64,000 nucleotides of DNA. Origin: Curtobacterium sp. MR_MD2014 (GTDB lineage: Bacteria > Actinomycetota > Actinomycetes > Actinomycetales > Microbacteriaceae). The notes under the pieces are model-generated. The model did no database searches. It was not told where the DNA came from and worked only from the letters and a program-made list of their open reading frames with translations. Numbering within the stretch: the first letter of the stretch is position 1; the number at the start of each line of letters is the position of its first letter. The position numbers were made by a program, and so were the translations under genes. This document shows positions 52,927 to 60,955 of the stretch, one piece after another. The stretch is taken from NCBI RefSeq assembly GCF_000772085.1, contig NZ_CP009755.1:2232001-2296000 (forward strand), read 5' to 3'.

Positions 52927-53547
52927 TCACTCGTCGGCCTGCTGCTCCGCAATGCGGTCGGCGTCGCCGGGGAAGCACAGGGACACTGCCTGGACCGTGG
53001 AGTTGCCGGGGGAGGCGTACGCACTGATCGAAGCGATCTGTTCACCGCCGCGCCCGAGCACCGCCGGTCCGTCGTCTGGATCACGGACGATGACCCGCAG
53101 CCCCTGCCCACGCCAGTGCTCCGCAATCCGGGCGCCCTCCTCGGACGGGTCACCCGCCAGCGTGCTCCCCGAGAGGTACCGCCACTGCGCACCCTGCTCG
53201 CCGTCGGACAGGACGCAGTCCTCGGGGTGGTCAGGTCCGGCTCGCGCCTTCCAGTGCCCGCCGAGGAGTCGGGTTGCATCGTCCACGGCGTCGATCATCT
53301 GCTGTTTCGCGGTCGCTGCATCCGGGTAGGACTCCGTTCGTCGGTCCGTCGCTGTGTCGGTCGCGCTGGGGACACAGCCGCGCAGCAGACCCGCGAGCGC
53401 GAAGACGACGGCGGAGCTCGCGACGATCCGCTCGCTGCTCCGGCGAACGGAGACCGCCGTGAACGATGCTCCGTGCGTCACCCGTCGGCCTGCTGCTCCT
53501 CGACCCGTGGTCGTGGTCAGACGACGCGCGGGCCGTCCTGCGTGCAT
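52927..53547 (-). CDS. Paralogous lipoprotein D of hydrolase-linked array
   Basis: 206 residues from ATG 53547, which has AAGGAGG 6 nt upstream; ATG 53553 abuts that site. The N-terminus is long and basic before the hydrophobic stretch VASSAVVFALAGLLRGC, where the lipobox-like LRGC is atypical (Arg at -2). The mature domain shares with the three neighbours ATAKQQMIDAVDDATRLLGG, a Trp two residues on, one Cys in EDC, a second Cys in VSLCFPGDADRIAEQQ, and GPAVLGRGG. It is most like lipoprotein B at 54155. Last gene of the operon; a hairpin lies ~85 bp downstream. Confidence 0.78.
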   Translation of the reverse strand: MHAGRPARRLTTTTGRGAAGRRVTHGASFTAVSVRRSSERIVASSAVVFALAGLLRGCVPSATDTATDRRTESYPDAATAKQQMIDAVDDATRLLGGHWKARAGPDHPEDCVLSDGEQGAQWRYLSGSTLAGDPSEEGARIAEHWRGQGLRVIVRDPDDGPAVLGRGGEQIASISAYASPGNSTVQAVSLCFPGDADRIAEQQADE

Positions 53548-53572
53548 GCGCATCCTCCTTCGACGGAGCGGA

Positions 53573-54112
53573 TCAGGACCCGCTGCTCTGCTCCTCTTCG
53601 ATCTCGTCGGCACTCCCCGCGAAGCAGAGCGATTCGGCCTCCAGCGTGTACTTGCCCGGGAACGCGTACAGATCGATCAGCGCGGTCGAGGCTCCACCCC
53701 GTCCGACGACGACCGGGCCGTCAGGATCCGCGACTCGTCCGACGGTCATGCCCGCGGACTGCCAGGTCTTCGTGACCGCCGCAGCATCGTCGTCCGGATT
53801 GCCCCCTCCGTCCGTCCTGGTGGTCAGGTAGACCCAGTTGGCTCCTTGTCCACCGTCGGGGAGCGTGCAGCTGTCGACGTAGTCCGGACCCTGCGTGGTG
53901 ACCCATTCGCCCCCGAGCGCCGCAGCGGTCCTGTCGACGAGCTCGGTCATCTTCCGCTGAGCAGTCTCGGGGTCCACCTGGGCCGTCCTTCCATCGTCGG
54001 ACAGCGTCTCGCCGACCGGAGGGTGTTGCGTGCAACCGCTGATGACGATCAGCAATGCGAGGGGTGTGAGGGCAACGCTCGTCAGGCGCCGCATGGTCAG
54101 CTCGGCAGACAT
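53573..54112 (-). CDS. Paralogous lipoprotein C of hydrolase-linked array
   Basis: 179 residues. Clear signal peptide and lipobox VISGC (C27). The mature part holds ETAQRKMTELVDRTAAALGGEW, PDYVDSC, WVYLTTRTD, SAGMTVGRVADPDGPVVVGRGG and SLCFAGSADEIEEEQ. These positions match lipoprotein A at 54712 better than B or D. GAGAGGAG ribosome binding site. 25 bp before the next paralogue. Function unknown; the two conserved cysteines probably form a disulfide. Confidence 0.85.
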   Translation of the reverse strand: MSAELTMRRLTSVALTPLALLIVISGCTQHPPVGETLSDDGRTAQVDPETAQRKMTELVDRTAAALGGEWVTTQGPDYVDSCTLPDGGQGANWVYLTTRTDGGGNPDDDAAAVTKTWQSAGMTVGRVADPDGPVVVGRGGASTALIDLYAFPGKYTLEAESLCFAGSADEIEEEQSSGS

Positions 54113-54154
54113 TCGTCTCCTCTCGAGACGCTCCGGCGTCTCGTCCTCGGAGGC

Positions 54155-54715
54155 TCACTCGACCTCGTCGGCGTCGTCCTCGGCCATGCGGTCGGCGTCG
54201 CCGGGGAAGCACAGCGAGACGGCCTGGCCGGTGTAGTTGCCGGAGACCGCGTAGAAGCTGATGGACGCGATGTCCCCGCCTCCCCCACCGAAGACCACCG
54301 GCCCGGTGCTCGTGTCCCGCGCGGTCACGCGCTTGCCCTGCGCACGCCAGTGGTCGGCCATCGCCGAGCCGTCTTCCTCCGGCCGCCCCTCGATCGCGCT
54401 CCCCGTCAGGTACCGCCAGTGTGCTCCGCGCTCCCCGTCCGGCAACGAGCACCGCTCCGCTGCGTCCGGTCCGGTCCGCGCCGTCCACACTCCGCCGAGG
54501 AGCTCGGTGGCGTCGTCCACAGCGGCGATCATCTGTTGCTTCGCGGTCACTGCGTCCACGATCGGATCCGTTGCGCTGGCCGTCCTCGTCTCGACCGCTC
54601 GGGACGCACACCCGGTGCTCAGTCCCGCGAGCGCGAGGACGACGATGAGGCTTGCGAGGTCGCGCGCGCTGATCCGGCACGGCCAGGACACCACGAACCC
54701 GGGATCGCGGGTCAT
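54155..54715 (-). CDS. Paralogous lipoprotein B of hydrolase-linked array
   Basis: 186 residues from ATG 54715, which overlaps the stop of lipoprotein A by 4 bp (ATGA). Signal peptide with lipobox LSTGC. Mature motifs: TAKQQMIAAVDDATELLGG, Cys in AERC, AHWRYLTGS, DHWRAQGKRVTARD, GPVVFGGGG and VSLCFPGDADRMAEDD. Shared residues in the KQQMI..VDDAT..LLGG block and the WR.QG.RV..RD block tie it to lipoprotein D. Probably exposed on the outer face of the membrane. Confidence 0.85.
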   Translation of the reverse strand: MTRDPGFVVSWPCRISARDLASLIVVLALAGLSTGCASRAVETRTASATDPIVDAVTAKQQMIAAVDDATELLGGVWTARTGPDAAERCSLPDGERGAHWRYLTGSAIEGRPEEDGSAMADHWRAQGKRVTARDTSTGPVVFGGGGGDIASISFYAVSGNYTGQAVSLCFPGDADRMAEDDADEVE

Positions 54716-55239
54716 TCGTCGGCCTGCTGCTCCTCGATCTCGTCTGCGTCGCCAGCGAAGCACATCGAGAGCGCTTGGATGCTGTAGTTGCCGGGGAAAG
54801 CGAAGAAACGGATCATCTCGACGCGATCGCCGCCGCGAGCGACCACCGCCGGCCCCTTGGAGTCAGCGAGTCGGTCCACGGTCAGACCGGCGGACCTCCA
54901 GACATCGGAGGCAGCAGCAGCGTCCGCCTCGACGTCGGCGGACTCTGCTCGAGCAACTCGGTACACCCACCGAGCTCCTTCCTCGTCGCTCGACAGCTGG
55001 CAGCTCTCGACGTAATCGGGAGACGTCCGCGTCTCCCATTCGCCGCCGAGCGCGGCCGTTGTCTGATCGACGATGTCGATCATGTTTCGCTTCGCAGTGT
55101 CTGCGTCCACGGAGGACGTCCTCTCAGTCGGTCGGGTTGCATCATCCTGCTGCCCGGCACATCCGGCGGTCACGACGACGACTGCCAGTAGCGCCGCCGT
55201 CGCCGCGAGTGCGCGACGAGCACGGTGTCGTGCGTTCAT
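54712..55239 (-). CDS. Paralogous lipoprotein A of hydrolase-linked array
   Basis: 175 residues. Signal peptide with lipobox VTAGC. Mature motifs: DTAKRNMIDIVDQTTAALGGEW, PDYVESC, RWVYRVAR, SAGLTVDRLADSKGPAVVARGG and LSMCFAGDADEIEEQQ. First of four paralogues, starting 25 bp after the stop of the alpha/beta hydrolase gene with GGAGG upstream of the ATG. No similarity to known enzymes is visible; a small alpha/beta domain with one disulfide is likely. Confidence 0.87.
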   Translation of the reverse strand: MNARHRARRALAATAALLAVVVVTAGCAGQQDDATRPTERTSSVDADTAKRNMIDIVDQTTAALGGEWETRTSPDYVESCQLSSDEEGARWVYRVARAESADVEADAAAASDVWRSAGLTVDRLADSKGPAVVARGGDRVEMIRFFAFPGNYSIQALSMCFAGDADEIEEQQADE

Positions 55240-55264
55240 GTGCCTCCTCCTTCGTCGGACCGGG

Positions 55265-57211
55265 TCATCGATCTCGCGCCCCGGTCAGCAACTCGTCCTG
55301 ACCTGAGGTGGCGAGTGCCACGTTGTGCAGTGACTCGGTACCACGGTCCAGGTAACCTCGGTGGTCCTTGAACACCGGGGCGTGATGCAGGACCGACGCA
55401 AGGGTCTGCCCCTCGCTCCCAGTCCCGCCGTCGGCGCCGAACACGGTCGCTCCGAAACCCTGCGCGGTCGGGTCGACGCGATGGGCGAGGCTCTTCTCCC
55501 GGCCGAACGTCGCCCATTCGTCACCCTGTCCGGACTCGCCGGTGGGGCCGTCCTTCGCCTGAGCCGCGAAGACCTGGTCTGCGTGCAGCTGCTGCGCATC
55601 GTCGAGCCCATCGGGCAGCCCGGCAGAACCCAGTGCGACGAACCGATCAACGTGGACACCCCGCTCGGCCAGAGCCACAGCGCCCGCGGTCGTGCCGTAG
55701 GAGTGCGCCACGACGTTCGTCTGCACGTCATCAGTTCCGCGGACGGCTGAGAACCCGCGGATCGAATCTGCGAGACGCTTGCCGCCCTCCTTCGCCTTGG
55801 CCATGAGGAGCACATCCTGTGGTCCCGGGGTGGTGTAGCCGACCCAAGCGACGACTGCTCGATCCGAAGGGTCTGCGACGTCTGTGGTGTCCGCAACGTC
55901 CGTTTGCTCATCGGCGATGTTCTGAGCGGCCCTCGCCCACGTCGTCATGTCCGCTGTCGTGGTGTCCATACCAGGGACAGCCCAGGTCGCTGACTTCGCA
56001 CGGTCCAGATCGCCGATCGAGACGGCAGCGAGCGGCGGTCGATCATCCGTGAGAGCGATGAGGAAGCGCTTCCCGTCGGAGCCCTTCTTCGTCAACGCAG
56101 CATTGACGTTCCGGAGGGCCTTGCGGTCCGCGTACAGCGCCGTCAGTTCCCGCGCCAACACCCGTGAGCCGTCACCCGCCGATGCGACCGTCCGCTCCAG
56201 CTGCTCGATCTGGCGCTCCACGTCGACCAGTCGCTGGTTCAGCACGAGGGCGTTCGCCGTACTCCGCGCCCAGTACGGGACACCCTCGAGGTTCCCGAGT
56301 CGCGCGAGCACGTCCGTCGGGAAACCGTCGAACACGCTGGCGTCGGCCGTCGTCAGCCCGAGCGCAGCCCAGCGCTCCGCGACCTCCGTCGGCGTCAGGT
56401 GCTCCGCGAACAGCCGTTGGAGGGCAGGCGCCGCCTGTCCGGTCGCCGCGATGTCGAGAGCCGCGTTCGACAGCGACCCACTGCCGCCGGCGGCCCCGAA
56501 GGCGTCGGCGATCCTGCCGATCCAGCTCCGATCCTCGTCGTTCTCGCGCACGTAGCGCGCGAAACCCGCCGGCATGCTCGCGCGGTCGACCGTGACCCAG
56601 GCGCAGGAGGACCGGAAGGAGGACCACGCCGATCGCACGCGCTCGGACTCGGCCGACGCGGTCGTGTCCAGTCCCGAGGTCGTCGTCACGAAGGCCCGGA
56701 GCGCGCTCGGATCGGCAGAACTCCTGCCACGGCTCGCTCCGTCGCCGTAGCGCGCACGCTCCCGACCGCGGAACTCGGCGTCGACCTCCGGCCTCGGCTC
56801 GGGTTCGGTCGCCGGCTCAGGATCGGTGAAGCGCTCCAGTGCGTCGACGACCGATCGTCCTGCGGAACCGGCGAAGGCCTCGGCCACGGACGCCGCCCGC
56901 TTCCGGTCGGCGTCACGCGCCTTCCAGTCGGCGTGGTCACGCTGGCGCTCCCGTTCGCGCTCCGCAGCAGCGACCGCGGCGTCGATCTGGTCGGCGAGGT
57001 CGACCAGCACGCCCGCCAGTCGTGCCCGGTCCTCGGCCTCGACCACGGCCGCCTCACGGAACCGGTCGGCGTACGAGCCAGCAGCGTCGTCGAGCGCGGA
57101 TGCGACGGCGCCCGACCGCGGACCGGCCTGCCCTCGCAACGTGTCAGCGGCTCGTCGCGCGACACGTGCGAGCGCACTCGCGTCCGAAGTCTCGAACTGG
57201 ATGTCCCCCAT
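55265..57211 (-). CDS. DUF1023-type alpha/beta hydrolase with helical N-terminal domain
   Basis: 648 residues from ATG 57211 (GGGGGAG 5 nt upstream; GTG 57217 abuts that site). No signal peptide. Residues 1-115 are helical and charged, like actinobacterial type VII secretion target domains (SYADRFREAAVVEAEDRARL, VLVDLADQIDAAVAAA). A second helical section with WSSFRSSCAWV runs near 195-206. The C-terminal 270 residues form the hydrolase: VVAWVGYTTPGPQDV, nucleophile S504 in VAHSYGTTAGAVAL, FVALGSAGLPDG and a late His in the DHRGYLDRGTESLHNVA region. Substrate unknown; esterase or lipase activity is typical of the fold. It heads an operon with four lipoproteins. Confidence 0.87.
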   Translation of the reverse strand: MGDIQFETSDASALARVARRAADTLRGQAGPRSGAVASALDDAAGSYADRFREAAVVEAEDRARLAGVLVDLADQIDAAVAAAERERERQRDHADWKARDADRKRAASVAEAFAGSAGRSVVDALERFTDPEPATEPEPRPEVDAEFRGRERARYGDGASRGRSSADPSALRAFVTTTSGLDTTASAESERVRSAWSSFRSSCAWVTVDRASMPAGFARYVRENDEDRSWIGRIADAFGAAGGSGSLSNAALDIAATGQAAPALQRLFAEHLTPTEVAERWAALGLTTADASVFDGFPTDVLARLGNLEGVPYWARSTANALVLNQRLVDVERQIEQLERTVASAGDGSRVLARELTALYADRKALRNVNAALTKKGSDGKRFLIALTDDRPPLAAVSIGDLDRAKSATWAVPGMDTTTADMTTWARAAQNIADEQTDVADTTDVADPSDRAVVAWVGYTTPGPQDVLLMAKAKEGGKRLADSIRGFSAVRGTDDVQTNVVAHSYGTTAGAVALAERGVHVDRFVALGSAGLPDGLDDAQQLHADQVFAAQAKDGPTGESGQGDEWATFGREKSLAHRVDPTAQGFGATVFGADGGTGSEGQTLASVLHHAPVFKDHRGYLDRGTESLHNVALATSGQDELLTGARDR

Positions 57212-57254
57212 CAGCACTCCCCCGAGTCAGCCCGGCCCCCGCGACCGGAACATC

Positions 57255-57282
57255 ACCGTACACCAGGTCGGCGGACCGTCAG
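57255..57282 (-). promoter_or_regulatory. Putative promoter of hydrolase-lipoprotein operon
   Basis: On the minus strand CTGACG (57282-57277) and TACGGT (57260-57255) are 16 nt apart, with ~45 nt to the ATG at 57211. The -35 element overlaps the manC stop codon. Confidence 0.4.
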
Positions 57283-58394
57283 AGCACGTCCCCCCGACCG
57301 CTCAGCTTCAGTGCGTCCACCACACCCTTGACCCGCTGCGCGTTCGCGCTCGTGGTGACGAGCAGCGCGTCCGGGGTGTCGACGACGACGATGTCCTCGA
57401 CCCCGATGAGCGAGATGAGCCGCTGGCTGTGCGCCACGACGATGCCGCTCGACGAGTCGGCGAGGATCCGTGCGCCGTCGCCGAGCACGGCGAGGTTGTT
57501 CGCCCGCCCGCCGGACTGCAGCTTCGCGAGCGAGGCGAAGTCGCCGACGTCGTCCCAGTCGAAGTCGCCGGGCACGACGGCCATGCGCCCCGCGGCGGCG
57601 GCAGGCTCGGCCACGGTGTAGTCGATGGCGATCTTCTCGAGCCCCGGCCAGATCGCGTCGACGACCGCGCCGCGCGAGGAGGTGTCCCACGCCGCGGCGA
57701 GCTCCTCGATGCCGGCGAGCAGCTCGGGCTTCGTGCGACCGATCTCGGCGAGCAGCACGTCGGCCCGCGCGATGAACATGCCGGCGTTCCAGAGGTACGA
57801 GCCGTCCTCCAGGTAGCCGCGGGCGGTGTCGAGGTCGGGCTTCTCGACGAACGACTTCACCGCGTGCACCGTCGACGCACCCTCGACCGGGAGCGCGGCG
57901 CCGTCGGCGTGGATGTAGCCGAAGCCGATCGCCGGCTCGGTCGGGGTGATGCCGATGGTCGTCACGTACCCGGCGCGTGCGGCGGCGACGGCTTCGCGCA
58001 CCGAGCGGCGGAAGCCCCGGGCGTCACCGATGACGTGGTCCGCCGCGAACGAGCCGATGACCACGTCCGGCTCACGGCGGCGCAGGATGGCGGCGGCGAG
58101 CCCGATGGCCGCGGTCGAGTCCTTCGGCTCGCTCTCGAGCACGACGTTGTGGTCGGCCACGCCGGGCAGCTGTGCCTCGACGGCTGCTCGGTGCGCCCGC
58201 CCGGTCACGACCATGATCCGCTGCTCGCCGGCGAGCGGCGCGAGCCGGTCCCAGGTCTGCCGCAGGAGCGACGCGCCGGAGCCGGTCAGGTCGTGCAGGA
58301 ACTTGGGCGCGTCGGCGCGCGAGAGCGGCCAGAGGCGGGAACCGATGCCGCCGGCCGGGATGATCGCGTAGAAGTCCTCGAGTGCGTCTGCCAC
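57279..58394 (-). CDS. manC: Mannose-1-phosphate guanylyltransferase
   Basis: 371 residues. Nucleotide-binding IIPAGGIGSRLWPLSRADAPKFL at the N-terminus, FAADHVIGD, the sugar-binding FVEKP and late FDWDDVGDFASLAKL. It makes GDP-mannose, donor for wall mannolipids and for the GT4 mannosyltransferase-like gene next door. No C-terminal isomerase domain. GTG start 6 nt after TACGGT. Confidence 0.94.
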   Translation of the reverse strand: MADALEDFYAIIPAGGIGSRLWPLSRADAPKFLHDLTGSGASLLRQTWDRLAPLAGEQRIMVVTGRAHRAAVEAQLPGVADHNVVLESEPKDSTAAIGLAAAILRRREPDVVIGSFAADHVIGDARGFRRSVREAVAAARAGYVTTIGITPTEPAIGFGYIHADGAALPVEGASTVHAVKSFVEKPDLDTARGYLEDGSYLWNAGMFIARADVLLAEIGRTKPELLAGIEELAAAWDTSSRGAVVDAIWPGLEKIAIDYTVAEPAAAAGRMAVVPGDFDWDDVGDFASLAKLQSGGRANNLAVLGDGARILADSSSGIVVAHSQRLISLIGVEDIVVVDTPDALLVTTSANAQRVKGVVDALKLSGRGDVL

Positions 58395-58400
58395 CCGCTC

Positions 58401-58406
58401 ACCGTA
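58401..58406 (-). promoter_or_regulatory. -10 box of leaderless manC promoter
   Basis: TACGGT on the minus strand, 6 nt before the manC GTG. Confidence 0.55.
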
Positions 58407-58620
58407 CCGGTGTCGCCGGACGTGACCTGGACGCCACCCGGACGACCGCCGCACCGCTCCTGCGGGTGCCCGCAGCGGCCGCTCGCACCGGGACGGGCCG
58501 CAGCCGACGGGACCACCGTGCCCCGCGCCTCCCGACCGGCTCGCAGCGCAGCGCGAGTTCACCGGCTGCGCGCCGCCCGTTCACCCGCACCGCCCCGGCC
58601 GGTCACGGCGCGCGCGGACC

Positions 58621-59871
58621 ATGGACAGCACCATGAGCGCACGCAGCGTGGAGCGCGGCACGTCCCAGCGGACCGTCGCCGTCGTGACCGAGAGCTTCCT
58701 GCCCACCCTGAACGGCGTCACCACCAGCGTCCTGGCGGTCCTCGACCACCTGGAGCGCCGCGGCCACCGCGCGGTGGTGATCGCCCCGGACACCCCCGGT
58801 CTCGCTCGGTTCCGCTCGGGGACCCGGGTCGAGCGCTACCGGTCATTCGACGTGCACCGGGTGCCCGCCGTGGCATACCGGCAGTTCCCGGTCGCGCTCC
58901 CCCACCCCGTGCTCGACACGATCCTCGCCGCCTCCGGCGCCGACGTGCTGCACGCGGCGAGCCCGTTCCTGCTGGGCGGTCGCGCGATCACGGCCGCCGG
59001 GAGGCTCGGCATCCCCTCCGTCGCCGTCTTCCAGACCGACGTGGCCGGGTTCGCCCGCCGCAACGGGCTGACCGCGACCGTCCCGTTGGTCAGGAGGATC
59101 CTGGGCCGCATCCACGCGGGGGCGTCGCTGACGCTCGCCCCGTCCAGCGCGACCGCGGCGATGCTCGCCGAGGACGGCGTGCCCCGCGTCGCCCGCTGGG
59201 GCCGCGGTGTCGACACCGACCTGTTCCACCCGGACCGGCGACGCTCGGCGCACGTCCGTGTGGCGCGGCGGCGGATCGCACCGGGTGGCGAGACCATCGT
59301 CGGCTACGTCGGTCGACTCGCGCCCGAGAAGGAGGTCGAGCGGCTCGCCGAGCTCGGCGGCGTCCCGGGCATCCGGCTGGTCGTCGCCGGCGGCGGGCCG
59401 TCGCGTGCGTCCCTCGAGCGTCGGCTGCGACACCTCGACGTCACGTTCACGGGACCCCTGCGCGGCGACGCCCTGGCCGACGCCTACGCGATGCTCGACG
59501 TCTTCGTGCACACGGGTCCGGCCGAGACCTTCGGGCAGACCCTGCAGGAGGCCCACGCGAGTGGCCTGCCGGTCGTCGCGCCGGCATCGGGCGGCCCGAT
59601 CGACCTCGTCGCGCCCGGCCTCGACGGCGAGCTGTACGACCCCGACGTGCCCCAGGCACTCCGTCACGCCGTGCTCGGGCTCGTGACGGACCCGGCGGCG
59701 GCCGCACGGATGGGCTCGGCCGGGCGTCTCCGGGTCGAGGGCACCACGTGGGAGGCCGTCGGCGACCAGCTCCTCGCACACCACGACACCGCCCGCACGA
59801 TCGGGGCTCCGCCGACCCTGTCCCGGACCCTCCGTGTCGGGTGGGACGAGAGTGTCAGCGCACGCGCATAG
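58621..59871 (+). CDS. Glycosyltransferase family 4, GDP-mannose-dependent mannosyltransferase-like
   Basis: 416 residues from ATG 58621; ATG 58633 is also possible. N-terminal VAVVTESFLPTLNGVTTSVL is the PimB/MgtA-type motif, followed by IPSVAVFQTDVAGFARR, WGRGVDTDLFHPDRR, VGYVGRLAPEKEVERLAEL and HTGPAETFGQTLQEAHASGLPVV with the E-x7-E pair. Such enzymes mannosylate glycolipids or lipomannan. The manC gene on the opposite strand supports GDP-mannose as donor. 226 bp separate the two starts. Confidence 0.9.
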   Translation: MDSTMSARSVERGTSQRTVAVVTESFLPTLNGVTTSVLAVLDHLERRGHRAVVIAPDTPGLARFRSGTRVERYRSFDVHRVPAVAYRQFPVALPHPVLDTILAASGADVLHAASPFLLGGRAITAAGRLGIPSVAVFQTDVAGFARRNGLTATVPLVRRILGRIHAGASLTLAPSSATAAMLAEDGVPRVARWGRGVDTDLFHPDRRRSAHVRVARRRIAPGGETIVGYVGRLAPEKEVERLAELGGVPGIRLVVAGGGPSRASLERRLRHLDVTFTGPLRGDALADAYAMLDVFVHTGPAETFGQTLQEAHASGLPVVAPASGGPIDLVAPGLDGELYDPDVPQALRHAVLGLVTDPAAAARMGSAGRLRVEGTTWEAVGDQLLAHHDTARTIGAPPTLSRTLRVGWDESVSARA

Positions 59872-59874
59872 GAT
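59869..59874 (+). promoter_or_regulatory. Putative -10 box of sdhCDAB
   Basis: TAGGAT overlapping the stop of the GT4 gene (TAG 59869-59871). Transcription from ~59881 would give a ~70-nt leader that contains a hairpin (59906-59928) and a strong GGGAGGA ribosome binding site. Confidence 0.5.
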
Positions 59875-59905
59875 GGGTCGTGTTCCACACGAACACGAAC
59901 GGCAA

Positions 59906-59928
59906 GGGCTCGCCGATCGGACGAGCCC
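59906..59928 (+). other. Hairpin in sdhC leader
   Basis: 7-bp stem GGGCTCG/CGAGCCC with a 9-nt loop that itself contains ccgatcgg. It may end the GT4 transcript or shape the sdh leader; too small to call a riboswitch. Confidence 0.4.
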
Positions 59929-59949
59929 GTCCTATGGGAGGACTCGCTC

Positions 59950-60399
59950 ATGGCCGAGCAGACCGCAGGCGGGACGACGATCGTCGAACCGAGAGTGACG
60001 ATCGAGGCGCCCCGTGCGTCCCGGAAGCTCGAAGGAACGCTGTACCGCGGGTCCACGGGGATGTGGTCCTGGGTGCTGCACCGCATCACCGGTGTCGCGA
60101 TCTACTTCTTCCTGCTCGTGCACATCCTCGACACCGCGCTGGTGCGCCTGTCCCCCGAGGCGTACAACGCCGTGATCGGCACCTACAAGACGCCGATCAT
60201 GAACATCGGTGAGATCGCGCTCGTGATGGCGATCGTCTTCCACGCGCTGAACGGGCTGCGGATCATCCTGGTCGACTTCTGGTCGAAGGGGCCGAAGTAC
60301 CAGCGCACCATGTTCTGGATCGTCCTGGTCGTGTGGGCCGTCCTGATCGCGGGCTTCCTGCCCCGTCAGCTCATGAACCTCGTCGCGGACTTCCAGTAG
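59950..60399 (+). CDS. sdhC: Succinate dehydrogenase cytochrome b556 subunit SdhC
   Basis: 149 residues with three membrane helices. RGSTGMWSWVLHRITGVAIYFFLLVHI contains the SxxxHRxTG-type motif and a haem-ligand histidine region (H in LLVHI), then FHALNGLRIILVDFW. It anchors SdhAB and reduces quinone. GGGAGGA 9 nt before the ATG. First gene of sdhCDAB. Confidence 0.94.
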   Translation: MAEQTAGGTTIVEPRVTIEAPRASRKLEGTLYRGSTGMWSWVLHRITGVAIYFFLLVHILDTALVRLSPEAYNAVIGTYKTPIMNIGEIALVMAIVFHALNGLRIILVDFWSKGPKYQRTMFWIVLVVWAVLIAGFLPRQLMNLVADFQ

Positions 60400-60417
60400 G
60401 CGAAGGGACCCACGGAC

Positions 60418-60864
60418 ATGACCACGCAGATCGTCGAGCCGCCTCGTTCGGCCGCAGCAGCCCGCCGCACCACCAACTGGGAGAAGTGGGGGTGGATCTA
60501 CATGCGCGCCTCGGGCGTCCTGCTCGTCGTGCTGATCTTCGGCCACCTCTTCGTCAACATGGTCGCCGGCGAAGGCGTCAAGCAGATCGACTTCGCCTTC
60601 GTCGCCGGCAAGTGGGCGAACCCCTTCTGGCAGGTCTGGGACTCCCTGATGCTCGTCCTCGCCCTCGTGCACGGCTCGAACGGCATGCGGACGATCATCA
60701 ACGACTACGTCGCGAAGCCCGGCATCCGGAAGACCCTGCTGCTCGCGGTGCTCATCGCGTGCGTCGCGCTGGTCGTGCTCGGCCTGCTCGTCTGCTGGAC
60801 GTTCGACCCGTGCCCGGCCGGCGCCGCCGCTGCCGACCTGCCGTCGTTCTGCCCCGCGCAGTAG
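60418..60864 (+). CDS. sdhD: Succinate dehydrogenase membrane anchor subunit SdhD
   Basis: 148 residues, three membrane helices. Contains [20 protein letters not shown] and [16 protein letters not shown], the anchor motifs that complete the haem and quinone site with SdhC. The C-terminal 25 residues include two cysteine-containing stretches ([13 protein letters not shown]) that may be extracytoplasmic. 18 bp after sdhC. Confidence 0.93.
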   Translation: MTTQIVEPPRSAAAARRTTNWEKWGWIYMRASGVLLVVLIFGHLFVNMVAGEGVKQIDFAFVAGKWANPFWQVWDSLMLVLALVHGSNGMRTIINDYVAKPGIRKTLLLAVLIACVALVVLGLLVCWTFDPCPAGAAAADLPSFCPAQ

Positions 60865-60955
60865 CAGCACGGCTCGGCCACGAGCACCGCGCCGTAGACC
60901 CACGCGCACGCCGCGACCACCCCGCCGGCGCGCTGACCCACCCCGAAAGGCCCCA

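Noticed and set aside
56826..60212. An 1128-codon plus-strand frame across the hydrolase, manC and sdhC
   Set aside because: It is antisense to or out of frame with genes that show clear catalytic motifs, and its translation is low-complexity Arg/Ala/Pro.
59880..60212. GTG 6 nt after the TAGGAT box upstream of sdhC as a leaderless start
   Set aside because: Its frame runs into sdhC in the wrong frame with shadow-type sequence; sdhC has its own strong ribosome binding site and start at 59950.
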